Of a DNA stretch of 17,015 bases, positions 1 through 6,723 are shown piece by piece. The notes under the pieces are model-generated. The model was not told the origin of the DNA. It saw only the letters and a list, made by a program, of their open reading frames with translations, and searched no databases. Each line of letters starts with the position of its first letter. Position 1 is the stretch's first letter. The DNA is from an uncultured Desulfobulbaceae bacterium (GTDB lineage: Bacteria; Desulfobacterota; Desulfobulbia; Desulfobulbales; Desulfobulbaceae): contig CALZIH010000035.1 in the NCBI GenBank assembly GCA_945787305.1, forward strand, positions 1 to 17,015. Reading direction: 5' to 3'. Made by a program: the position numbers and the translations under genes.

Positions 1-654
1 ATTTCATGTTCTCAAAAGTCAACATATCTTATATATACTATATTTTGATATTTAGGATTATGGTAAAAATTGCTTCCAGAGTACCTCTTTTGCAAGAGAG
101 TAAAGTCAGATTTAATAAAATCTTACTATTGAGTTCTGTCAGGTCGAGTCACGATTTCTACACCTTACCTATGGAGTAGTTCTGAAATTATATATGATTC
201 CAAACTGATAACCCTCTCGTCATCAGTGCGCTTGTAGAAATTACCTTATCCAGTTGGTAGAAGTTGAACTATTTCATTTGATACCCTATCATAGATAGAT
301 ACAAAAAGAGGTTATCCCGCGTCTGCGGGGATGATTCGCTCACTTGTCCTGCCGTAGCCGAGGTCTTACCGGTTGTCCCGCGCCTGCAGGGAATTTATTA
401 AATTGAGAAAAGTTGATTGTAAAAGGTTTCCACTCGCTTTAGGGAGATAGAAACAGATTCTGAGTTTTCCTTGTCGAATGATATCAGGATGACGATCCGT
501 CAAAAGGTATTTCGTTGCTACGGGAAAAATACTTATTGGGAAGGGATTAGTAACCCGTTGATGAGTTCATCGGTAATGTTGCTATTGTTAACTTTCTGAT
601 ATAATTAATTGTATTTTTAATGAGTAACTTTTTAGTCTACCTAATTTAAAAGCA
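1..654. other. AT-rich non-coding region with CRISPR-like remnant
   Basis: This stretch is clearly richer in A and T than the genes that follow, and no convincing gene is visible in it. The only ORF with an ATG that I noticed is a 39-codon frame at 60-179. It has a weak AGGA three bases upstream and no recognisable sequence. The one structured feature is a pair of GC-rich partial palindromes at 310-338 and 371-399, described separately. The right edge runs into a dispersed repeat copy at the end of ald. The upstream gene, if any, lies outside the window. Confidence 0.6.
310..399. CRISPR. Two degenerate type I-E-like CRISPR repeats with one 32-bp spacer
   Basis: Two 29-bp units at 310-338 and 371-399 start with GGTTATCCCGCG and GGTTGTCCCGCG. 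The first continues TCTGCGGGGATGATTCG and the second CCTGCAGGGAATTTATT. They match at 19 of the first 22 positions and then diverge, as a decayed terminal repeat often does. The period is exactly 61 bp (29 + 32), the usual unit of type I-E arrays. The first unit has the expected CCCGC...GCGGG stem; in the second the stem is broken by a G-to-A change. No third unit is seen at +61 or -61, and no cas gene is in the window. This is probably the relic or trailer end of an array. The sequence alone does not fix the direction. Confidence 0.55.
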
Positions 655-690
655 CTTCAAACGAAAATTATAATTTTTCAAAGCACCCTA
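655..690. repeat. Dispersed AT-palindromic intergenic repeat, copy A
   Basis: A 35-bp segment starting CTTCAAACGAAAATTATAAT matches the segment starting at 7380 at 32 of 35 positions. It contains the perfect 14-bp palindrome AAAATTATAATTTT. Its right edge overlaps the ald stop codon (688-690). It may act as a weak transcription end for ald, but it has no GC-rich stem. It corresponds to one end of the larger element at 7251-7417, so it may be a truncated copy. Confidence 0.7.
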
Positions 691-1779
691 TTGTAGATCC
701 GGAAAGACCTCGGCCACGGCAGAGCAGGTGAGCTTACCCCCTCGCATATTAAGGGCTGCTTCCTGATCACTGCTTTCTGCGAGAAATTTATCCAGGCCGA
801 GAGCGGCGAGTTTTCTGCAGTAGGGCAGGGTGGCATTGCACAGCGCTTGACTGCTGGTCCTGCCTACTGCACCCGGCATGTTACTGACGCAATAATGGAC
901 AATCCCTTCCTCGACAAAGACCGGCTCACTGTGGGTTGTTGGTCTGGAGGTGGCAAAACAACCGCCCTGATCAATGGAAACGTCTACCAGTACTGCTCCC
1001 TTTTTCATTTGTGACAGGAGCGGCCTGTCGATAAGGACCGGTGCCTTGGCGCCGGGAATAAGCACTGCCCCGACCACCAGGTCTGCTTTGGGCGCATACT
1101 GTTCAATTGCATGTGGGTCACAATAGAGAGTGGTGACGTTGGCTGGCATGATTTCATCGAGATAACGTAACCTGTCCAAATTGATATCCATGATGACCAC
1201 GTTGGCTCCGAGTCCGGCAGCGGTTCGAGCCGCATTGGTGCCGACAACACCGCCGCCGATAACAAGCACTTCTGCCGGCTTTACGCCTGCCACTCCGCCA
1301 AGCAATATGCCCCGGCCCATCATCGGCTTTTCCAAACCTTTGGCTCCTTCCTGAATCGACATCTTGCCTGCCACCTCACTCATGGGAGTGAGGAGCGGTA
1401 ACTGTCCTTTATTGTCATGCAGGGTTTCATAAGCCACAGCAGCAATTTTTTTCTTCAGGCAAGCCTCGGTTAGTGCTCGCGACCCGGCAAAGTGGAAATA
1501 GCAGAAGAGAATCTGGTCCTCTCTCATCATCTCGATCTCTGCCGGTTGCGGTTCCTTAACCTTGATGATCATATCGGCACGGGAGTATATTTCATCTGCA
1601 CTTTTGACAAGTGTTGCCCCCACTGCAGTATAGTCAATATCGGCAAAGCCGCTGCCCATGCCTGCTCCATGTTCAAGAAGGACTTCATGACCGTCTTCGC
1701 ACAGGAGTCTTGCCCCGACCGGCAGCAGCGCCACCCGATATTCATCCTGCTTGATTTCAGCTGGTATTCCGATAATCAT
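688..1779 (-). CDS. ald: Alanine dehydrogenase
   Basis: NAD-dependent alanine dehydrogenase catalyses the reversible oxidative deamination of L-alanine to pyruvate and ammonia in the cytoplasm. The 363-residue product is close to the family's usual length of about 370. It begins MIIGIPAEIKQDEYRVALLP, the typical start, with the substrate-binding Arg in the YRVALLP segment. KVKEPQ carries the conserved Lys, YFHFA the conserved His, VLVIGGGVVGTNAA is the Rossmann nucleotide-binding loop, and VDVSIDQGGC holds the catalytic Asp. The ATG has a GGAG seven bases upstream, inside the end of the histidine kinase gene. Start and kinase stop overlap as ATGA, so translation is probably coupled. The 3' end runs into a dispersed AT-rich repeat. 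The assignment is secure. Whether alanine is made or degraded here cannot be told from sequence. Confidence 0.95.
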   Translation of the reverse strand: MIIGIPAEIKQDEYRVALLPVGARLLCEDGHEVLLEHGAGMGSGFADIDYTAVGATLVKSADEIYSRADMIIKVKEPQPAEIEMMREDQILFCYFHFAGSRALTEACLKKKIAAVAYETLHDNKGQLPLLTPMSEVAGKMSIQEGAKGLEKPMMGRGILLGGVAGVKPAEVLVIGGGVVGTNAARTAAGLGANVVIMDINLDRLRYLDEIMPANVTTLYCDPHAIEQYAPKADLVVGAVLIPGAKAPVLIDRPLLSQMKKGAVLVDVSIDQGGCFATSRPTTHSEPVFVEEGIVHYCVSNMPGAVGRTSSQALCNATLPYCRKLAALGLDKFLAESSDQEAALNMRGGKLTCSAVAEVFPDLQ

Positions 1780-3428
1780 GGTTGTTCTCCTTTTATGTCA
1801 GTGGGTTCGACTAAAGGAAGCCGGATGGTCAATGTGCTTCCTGTGCCGACCGTACTGTCGACGGTGATTGTTCCCTTGTGTTTTCTGGCAATGACGTCAT
1901 GGGAAATGGCTAAGCCTTGACCGGTTCCATTTCCCACTTCCTTTGTGGTGAAAAAAGGATCGAAAATACGCTCTTTCACCTCGTCAGCCATTCCAATGCC
2001 GCTGTCACTGATGCGAATTTCGGCACAGGCGTCATCGCTGCTGCTGGTAATTTGGATAGTCCCTTTATCCTCACGACCCGTTTGCACCTGTTTTTCACGG
2101 ATGGCATGGGCCGCATTGATAATGATGTTGAGAATGCTCTGACCCATTTCTTCTTTCAGGCAATCTACCATGGGCAGAGTTGATGATAAATGGGTTTTCA
2201 TTTCTGCGACGGGTTTCCATTCATTTTTGGAAACCATAATGGTGTTGTTGATGATTTCGTTAAGGTCGGTAGGGTCCTTTTCTTTATTACCTGGATCGGA
2301 GAATTCCTTCATGGCACGAACAATTGAGCTGATCCTGTTGACACCGTCTTTCGATTGTTCAAGGGCTGGCGGGATCTCATGCTGTAAAAACTCCCAGTCT
2401 GCCTGTTGAATTGCAGCCCGGATTGTATCGATTGGTCGATTTATACCGGTGCTATCTGTTTCCTGGGTATAAGTATCTTGCAACGTTCTGATTATCGGCG
2501 TAATTTCCTTAAAACTTTCCGATATAAAATTAATGTTGGCGCCAATGTATTGAATCGGGGTGTTGATTTCATGGGCAATGCCCGCAGCTAGCTGACCGAC
2601 CGATTCCAATTTTGAACGTTGCAGCAGTTGGGTCTGCATCTGTTCCCGTTCCTGTTCCATCGCCACCCGTTGCGAGATATCTTGGAAATCTTCTACGATA
2701 CCCAGAGTGACCCCCTGATTATTGGTAAACCGGGTGGCCGTGACCAAACAATGGAGTTGTTGGCCGCCTATAGTGTTTTTTATCAGTTCTGCCTGCACCA
2801 TCTCCTTTCCAGCTTCAATTTGTTTAAAGGCACAGTGACTACTTTTTTCACATCCTTCATCGGCAAAGTTGGTATTGCATTTTGTGCCGATTAAGTCTTC
2901 TTCCCGCATACCCGTCAATGCGCAGAAGCTTTTATTTACCCGAGAGACAGTTTTGTTTTTATCTATGACTCGGATTCCGGTGGAAATGGTGTTGAGAATC
3001 TGGGAGAGTTCCGTATTCAATTCATCGAGTTCGAGCATGGTGTTTTGCAGTTCGCCGGTTCGTTTTTCAACACGGTGTTCCAGTTCCTGATTAACATGCT
3101 TCAGCTGTTCTTCTTTGTTTAAAATGTCGGAAATTGTTTGCCTTGTGAGGCGGATAACCAGAAAAACAAAAAAGGCACCACCAAGAAAGATTACACCTGT
3201 GATGAGCTCCGTCGGAAGAGGGATGTTTGCGAGTTGGACAAGAATGAAGCTGAGGTACCCCAGCAGGAAAAAACCCATGAATATGGTGAGTGTAACCCAC
3301 TGTTTACGAAATTTACGAAAATGATTCGGTAGGCCAGGGAGAATCGTTAGACTCATCTCAATTGAAATCAGCATGAAGCATGCCCCGATTAATATCATGC
3401 TGTTGGAAGACGTTATTTGCAGGTTCAT
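1776..3428 (-). CDS. Membrane-bound PAS sensor histidine kinase
   Basis: A 550-residue sensor kinase of a two-component system. Residues are numbered from the ATG at 3428; a TTG at 3437 would add three residues, and neither start has a clear ribosome-binding site. Three hydrophobic segments lie at about 10-30, 44-67 and 73-94, followed by a coiled coil (about 105-145) and a PAS domain (about 145-255). The H-box GQLAAGIAHEINTP places the phospho-accepting His near 286. The ATPase domain shows the N-box (LNIIINAAHAI, Asn near 438), the G1 box DSGIG near 475, FDPFFTTK and GTGQGLAISH. There is almost no periplasmic sensor region, so the PAS domain is the likely input. It contains Cys at about 184, 193 and 199, a possible redox or metal site. 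No response regulator gene is adjacent. The stop codon overlaps the ald start, so the two are probably one operon. The ligand is unknown. Confidence 0.92.
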   Translation of the reverse strand: MNLQITSSNSMILIGACFMLISIEMSLTILPGLPNHFRKFRKQWVTLTIFMGFFLLGYLSFILVQLANIPLPTELITGVIFLGGAFFVFLVIRLTRQTISDILNKEEQLKHVNQELEHRVEKRTGELQNTMLELDELNTELSQILNTISTGIRVIDKNKTVSRVNKSFCALTGMREEDLIGTKCNTNFADEGCEKSSHCAFKQIEAGKEMVQAELIKNTIGGQQLHCLVTATRFTNNQGVTLGIVEDFQDISQRVAMEQEREQMQTQLLQRSKLESVGQLAAGIAHEINTPIQYIGANINFISESFKEITPIIRTLQDTYTQETDSTGINRPIDTIRAAIQQADWEFLQHEIPPALEQSKDGVNRISSIVRAMKEFSDPGNKEKDPTDLNEIINNTIMVSKNEWKPVAEMKTHLSSTLPMVDCLKEEMGQSILNIIINAAHAIREKQVQTGREDKGTIQITSSSDDACAEIRISDSGIGMADEVKERIFDPFFTTKEVGNGTGQGLAISHDVIARKHKGTITVDSTVGTGSTLTIRLPLVEPTDIKGEQP

Positions 3429-3885
3429 GAAGAACAAGGAAGAGTTGGAGTTGCTGGATAAGTTTTTTTAAAAGGAAAAATTCCTATGTTTGTAGGGTAT
3501 GAAAAATGGATGTGGAAAGGCAAGAGGATTCGTAATTGACCCGAAAAATTTGACTATTAATTTCTTTTCCAGACCCTGCATGATAGAGTATGCAAATCGT
3601 GAGTGGGTGATGTGTAGGCCATCAGGCAGAATACTGGTTCATCCAGTAAAGAGAATGTGTTACGGTGGGTCTTAGTTGGTTAGCCTTCATCTACAGTCAG
3701 GTCATCTTGCAGGTGGTGCCGGGAAAGCTGCGCTGTACTAACGGTATGGATTTATAGGGTGCTGCGTCTATTCTTCGGCAATGGGCGGAGCCGAAGTCAC
3801 CGTTGATGCCGATTAATGGACTAAACACATTCCAGACATTGTAGCCTGGTAAATTTTAGACAGAGTATGATATGCAAGGTGATAC
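3429..3885. other. Divergent intergenic region between histidine kinase and srkA-like gene
   Basis: This 457-bp gap must hold the promoters of two divergent genes. No ORF of note or RNA gene was recognised. Two small inverted repeats are visible: TACTGG/CCAGTA at 3632-3648 (6-bp arms, 5-base loop) and CTTCGGC/GCCGAAG at 3773-3796 (7-bp arms, 10-base loop). A short AGGAA/TTCCT inverted repeat lies at 3473-3485, just upstream of the kinase. I could not place confident -35/-10 pairs. Confidence 0.5.
3773..3796. repeat. Hairpin-forming inverted repeat upstream of srkA-like gene
   Basis: Perfect 7-bp arms CTTCGGC and GCCGAAG are separated by 10 bases, about 90 bp before the kinase ATG. There is no downstream T-run, so this is not an intrinsic terminator. 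It could be a 5'-leader structure or an operator. Its function is unknown. Confidence 0.4.
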
Positions 3886-4884
3886 ATGAGAGAATTGAGC
3901 CAAACCGCTTTTTTAAACCTTACCCCGGAAACTATTCTTTCCGCCGTGGAAAAAGCCTTGGGCATGTATGTCAGTAATCTCTGTCGTCCAATGAACAGTT
4001 ATATTAATCGGGTCTATGAACTGGCTGATGAAGACGGAGAGGGATTAATCGTCAAGTTTTATCGACCCGGCAGGTGGTCACGACAAGCCCTACAGGATGA
4101 ACATGATTTTCTTCTCGAACTGGAAGAACAGGAAGTACCGGTTATAGCCCCTCTTGTGCTCGCTGATGGAGGGTCCCTGGCGCAGGTGGGGAACGTTTTC
4201 TTTGCGCTCTTTCCAAAAAAATGGGGCCGTACCGTTGATGAATACAGTGATGAGCAGTGGCTGGAGCTTGGCCACCTGATCGGGCGAACCCATGCGGTTG
4301 GCGCAGCCCGTTTTCCTCAGGACAGGCTGACCATGCTGCCGGACCAATCAACGCGCAGTCAAGTGGATTATATTCTGGCCCATGATCTGGTGCCCGAGGA
4401 TCTAAGGTCTGAATTCCGTTCCTTGACCGACACCCTGATTGCTGAGATAATACCCATGTTTGCGGATACTGAGTTGATTCGTCTCCACGGAGACTGTCAC
4501 AGTGCAAACTTGATTTATCGGCCGGAAGAGTCTTTCTATCTCATTGACTTTGACGATATGGTTATCGGTCCACCAGTACAGGATCTGTGGATGCTTTTGC
4601 CGGCAGTGCCGGAGGAGTCACTTGTTGAAATCGATATTTTTCTGGAGGGATACAGGACGTTTCGTGATTTTAAAATTCGTTCATTGAAGTTAATTGAACC
4701 CCTTCGCGCCATGCGATTTCTCCATTATATGGCCTGGTGTGCCCACCAGGTGATTGAAGACGGTTCGTCCCAGGTTATGCCGAATTTCGGTACTCGCGAA
4801 TATTGGTTGGGCGAGCTGGCCGATCTTGCCGACCAGCTCCAACGGATAAGGGAACAACCGGAAAGTTATTTGCCGTTGATCTAG
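3886..4884 (+). CDS. srkA: SrkA/YihE-type stress-response serine/threonine kinase
   Basis: A 332-residue cytoplasmic protein of the aminoglycoside-phosphotransferase/RdoA kinase fold, close in length to E. coli SrkA (YihE, 328 residues). That enzyme is a stress-response Ser/Thr kinase linked to envelope and redox stress and to protection from MazF-mediated death. The N-lobe has the ATP-binding Lys in IVKFYRPGRWS (about residue 57) and a Glu in QDEHDFL. The catalytic loop LHGDCHSANLIY (HGD at 201-203, Asn 208) and the metal-binding IDFDD (221-223), followed by GPPVQDLWML, are intact. The ATG at 3886 follows AAGGTGA at suitable spacing. In E. coli the gene is followed by dsbA; here the next gene is convergent and unrelated. 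The stop codon shares CTAG with that gene. The family call is firm, and the in vivo target is unknown. Confidence 0.88.
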   Translation: MRELSQTAFLNLTPETILSAVEKALGMYVSNLCRPMNSYINRVYELADEDGEGLIVKFYRPGRWSRQALQDEHDFLLELEEQEVPVIAPLVLADGGSLAQVGNVFFALFPKKWGRTVDEYSDEQWLELGHLIGRTHAVGAARFPQDRLTMLPDQSTRSQVDYILAHDLVPEDLRSEFRSLTDTLIAEIIPMFADTELIRLHGDCHSANLIYRPEESFYLIDFDDMVIGPPVQDLWMLLPAVPEESLVEIDIFLEGYRTFRDFKIRSLKLIEPLRAMRFLHYMAWCAHQVIEDGSSQVMPNFGTREYWLGELADLADQLQRIREQPESYLPLI

Positions 4885-5210
4885 TCTTTTTTGCTTTCCT
4901 GAATGATTTCTTCAGTCCAGGCCAAGGCCGCTGCAACCTTAGGAAAGCCGATGGTCGATACCAGCAGCAGCAGGGTATGTTGTAGTTCCTCTTCTGTCGC
5001 TCCCGCCTGCAGTGCCCTTCGACAATGGGAGTGTACGGAACCCACAGACTGTGCCGATGCGGCTACCCCTAATTGGATCAACTCCGAGGTTTTTTTGTCA
5101 AGCGGTCCTGCCCCACGCACTGTTGTGCCGAGATTTTCGATGGCAGTCATGACCTCGGGAAAGCGCTGGCACAGTTTTTGGTAATGCTTTGGTCCTTTTT
5201 TCTTCGTCAT
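4881..5210 (-). CDS. Carboxymuconolactone decarboxylase (AhpD-like) family protein lacking the CxxC pair
   Basis: A 109-residue single-domain protein of the CMD/AhpD superfamily. The start at 5210 was chosen because AAGGAG lies six bases upstream; a TTG at 5255 would add 15 unconvincing residues. The core reads ELIQLGVAASAQSVGSVHSHCRRALQAG when followed in segments from about residue 43 to 70. Redox-active members have AQCxxCV...H at this point. Here both Cys positions are Ser (55 and 58), while the His (62) and the ALxAGAT helix are kept. Peroxidase or disulfide chemistry of the AhpD kind is therefore unlikely. A decarboxylase-like or other non-redox role is possible. It is convergent with the srkA-like gene and shares its stop-codon bases. 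No aromatic degradation genes are nearby. The substrate is unknown. Confidence 0.8.
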   Translation of the reverse strand: MTKKKGPKHYQKLCQRFPEVMTAIENLGTTVRGAGPLDKKTSELIQLGVAASAQSVGSVHSHCRRALQAGATEEELQHTLLLLVSTIGFPKVAAALAWTEEIIQESKKD

Positions 5211-5307
5211 TTGCTTCTCCTTCATCTTATGGTAATCGGTGGCCGATAATGTCAAGTTCAGATATCCTGCCCCTCACTCCTTGTTGCGTTTTCTTCCTGT
5301 TGAAGTG

Positions 5308-5937
5308 TCAACATGTTTTCAATTCCTGCAGGCGGATGTACAGCTCTCTTCCGGCCCAGGCATCGGTGGCCGCATATTTTATCTGGGCAGGTGTCAGGTC
5401 AATGTTGCTCCAGTTGGAGGTCTGTGATGATTTTGAAATACGAAAACCAAGGAGCGCTGCACAAAGCCCACGCAAGCCATGGTTCTTAACGCCCATTTTC
5501 TTCGCTTCCAGGGCAAGATCGACAAAGCCTTGGCCATCAACCGAGGCGATTTTATTCAACTCTCTGATGTCATAGGCAAGGGAAACTCCGGCTTTGACGA
5601 TCAAAGGGTCGACGAGAATTTCACGCAGAGCTTCCGGGATTCCCAGTGGTGCCAGTTGAAAAAGAAAATCTTCATTGCTTGTCGCAAGTTGCAGGAGGGC
5701 CGGTGGGAAGGCCTGCCCTTTTTTGAAGGCCGGCCTGGTTTCGGTGTCAAAACCCAGTACGCTTTCAGCCTGTAGGTGCTCTATAGCGCCACGAAGGCTC
5801 TTCCCGTCGGAACAGACTTGAATGGGGCCTTTCCAACGTTTCAGTGGCAACTCGTTAATTTCATCCCTCCCCAAGCGCCTGTACGCTCCGGAGCTGGTGA
5901 GAGCTTTATTTTTGTTTGACTGATTATCGACGCTCAT
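5308..5937 (-). CDS. RNase D-like 3'-5' exonuclease domain protein
   Basis: A 209-residue protein made of a DEDD-family 3'-5' exonuclease domain. It acts as a hydrolytic exonuclease on RNA or DNA 3' ends using two metal ions. The Exo I motif FDTET gives Asp 64 and Glu 66. Exo II is in GVSLAYDIREL (Asp 123). Exo III is KYAATDAW (Tyr 188, Asp 192), so it belongs to the DEDDy subgroup. HGLRGLCAALLGF matches the segment before Exo III in RNase D. The HRDC domains of full-length RNase D (about 375 residues) are absent. It therefore resembles the short stand-alone ribonuclease D-like proteins. The ATG at 5937 has no strong ribosome-binding site. The 97-bp gap separating it from the upstream CMD-family gene on the same strand leaves co-transcription open. 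Confidence 0.87.
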   Translation of the reverse strand: MSVDNQSNKNKALTSSGAYRRLGRDEINELPLKRWKGPIQVCSDGKSLRGAIEHLQAESVLGFDTETRPAFKKGQAFPPALLQLATSNEDFLFQLAPLGIPEALREILVDPLIVKAGVSLAYDIRELNKIASVDGQGFVDLALEAKKMGVKNHGLRGLCAALLGFRISKSSQTSNWSNIDLTPAQIKYAATDAWAGRELYIRLQELKTC

Positions 5938-6099
5938 TGTTGTTTTTGTTACTGGAAGTATGCTGTGTCCGGCTATACTACCATAAAAAAAATCAAACCG
6001 GTATTTTCTGTTGAGAGGTGATGTGTTTTTCGGTGCTCAGGCTGGAGCCGGTGGGCATAGAGAGCGCTTGGGAAAGATTTGTAACCGAGGAAAAGAATA

Positions 6100-6127
6100 C
6101 TCTGTCCTATTGCATCATGGGACAGAG
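6100..6127 (-). terminator. Candidate intrinsic terminator after the chemoreceptor-like gene
   Basis: The arms CTCTGTCC (6100-6107) and GGACAGAG (6120-6127) pair perfectly. With one T-G wobble the stem extends to 11 bp around a 6-base loop. Read on the minus strand it lies 21 bases after the stop of the gene ending at 6149 and is followed by TATTCTTTTCC, a moderate T-rich tract. The fit to position and strand is good, but the T-run is imperfect. Confidence 0.5.
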
Positions 6128-6148
6128 CGTAGTCGACGGGTTATGGGG

Positions 6149-6496
6149 TCAGCCGAGATAAAGCCGGTCCAGGCCGGCAACCATTTGCACCCGGACCTGG
6201 TTGAATTCTTTTTGTTTCTGTATGGTATCATTTACTGCTCTTTCCTTTTTCATTTCCACCAATGACTCACTTGTAGGTGCGGCCAGCACTTCCATCATCA
6301 GTGCCATGGCGCGTACCTCTCCGATCTTGACTTCCATGGCGGCATCTAGCACCGGGAACATGGTCTCTACCTTTCTTGTTTGATCCGCGATACGCTGCAT
6401 GCCATAATGACCAACTACTGAAATCAACATCAGCACGACGATGACTACGCCGAAAATCAGCATTTGCTTGGTGAAAAAAGAAAGAATTTTCAACAT
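6149..6496 (-). CDS. Chemoreceptor-like N-terminal fragment or small membrane sensor protein
   Basis: A 115-residue protein starting MLKILSFFTKQMLIFGVV. The ATG at 6496 was chosen because AAGGAG lies just upstream. A basic N-terminus is followed by one strong transmembrane segment (about 10-30). A soluble, probably helical region with several Met and Glu residues comes next (IADQTRKVETMFPVLDAAM, then EVRAMALMMEVLAAP). This is the arrangement at the N-terminal end of methyl-accepting chemotaxis proteins with a four-helix-bundle sensor. The product stops after LDRLYLG, with no second transmembrane helix, HAMP or signalling domain. The other two frames after the stop close within a few codons, so no simple single frameshift restores the rest. 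It may be a decayed chemoreceptor or a genuine small protein. A good ribosome-binding site and a terminator hairpin just downstream favour expression. Confidence 0.6.
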   Translation of the reverse strand: MLKILSFFTKQMLIFGVVIVVLMLISVVGHYGMQRIADQTRKVETMFPVLDAAMEVKIGEVRAMALMMEVLAAPTSESLVEMKKERAVNDTIQKQKEFNQVRVQMVAGLDRLYLG

Positions 6497-6635
6497 GTAT
6501 TTCTCCTTCATGAAGATGAAAAAACGCTCAGTTCTCCTGATAACATGGTATATGGAAAACTTTAAATCACTCATAGTTACAGTTTCTTATCTGTTGTTTG
6601 GGGGTGACTTCTATGATTTTTATATTTTACAAAGA

Positions 6636-6649
6636 CTGATTTTGATCAA
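6636..6649. promoter_or_regulatory. FNR/CRP-type box in the divergent sixA promoter region
   Basis: CTGATTTTGATCAA matches the FNR half-sites TTGAT-N4-ATCAA at 9 of 10 defined positions. It lies between the divergent chemoreceptor-like gene (start 6496) and sixA (start 6724), about 75-90 bp before sixA and about 140 bp before the other gene. FNR/CRP-family regulators are common in anaerobes. The region is AT-rich, so a chance match cannot be excluded. Confidence 0.35.
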
Positions 6650-6672
6650 AAAATATTGAAAAAAATGACAAA

Positions 6673-6700
6673 TTGTCTCATTCCTTATAAAAAATAGAAT
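6673..6700 (+). promoter_or_regulatory. Possible sigma-70-type promoter for sixA
   Basis: TTGTCT (6673-6678) and TAGAAT (6695-6700) are 16 bp apart. They match the -35 consensus at 4 of 6 and the -10 consensus at 5 of 6 positions. The pair lies 24 bp upstream of the preferred GTG start, which would give a short leader that still contains the GGAG ribosome-binding site. The FNR-like box would be centred about 30 bp upstream of the -35 element. This is a pattern match only. Confidence 0.3.
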
Positions 6701-6723
6701 CCTATCATGTGCGGAGAGGTGAG

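Noticed and set aside
60..179. 39-codon ORF in the AT-rich left region
   Set aside because: The AGGA is only three bases from the ATG, the product has no recognisable features, and such frames are common in AT-rich non-coding DNA.
425..453. Possible third CRISPR repeat starting GGTTTCC
   Set aside because: Only about 12 of 22 core positions match, and it lies 54 bp after the second repeat instead of 61.
2310..2330. Sigma-54-like TGGCACG element inside the histidine kinase
   Set aside because: The spacing to the TTG half is off by one and the GC element is missing, inside a coding region.
5226..5255. TTGACA...CATAAG as a promoter for the CMD-family gene (minus strand)
   Set aside because: The -35 is perfect, but an 18-bp spacer and the predicted start point would remove the AAGGAG ribosome-binding site at 5217-5222.
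6011..6265. Plus-strand ORF reading GAQAGAGGHRERLGK
   Set aside because: It overlaps the 3' half of the chemoreceptor-like gene and its terminator hairpin, and has no ribosome-binding site or family resemblance.
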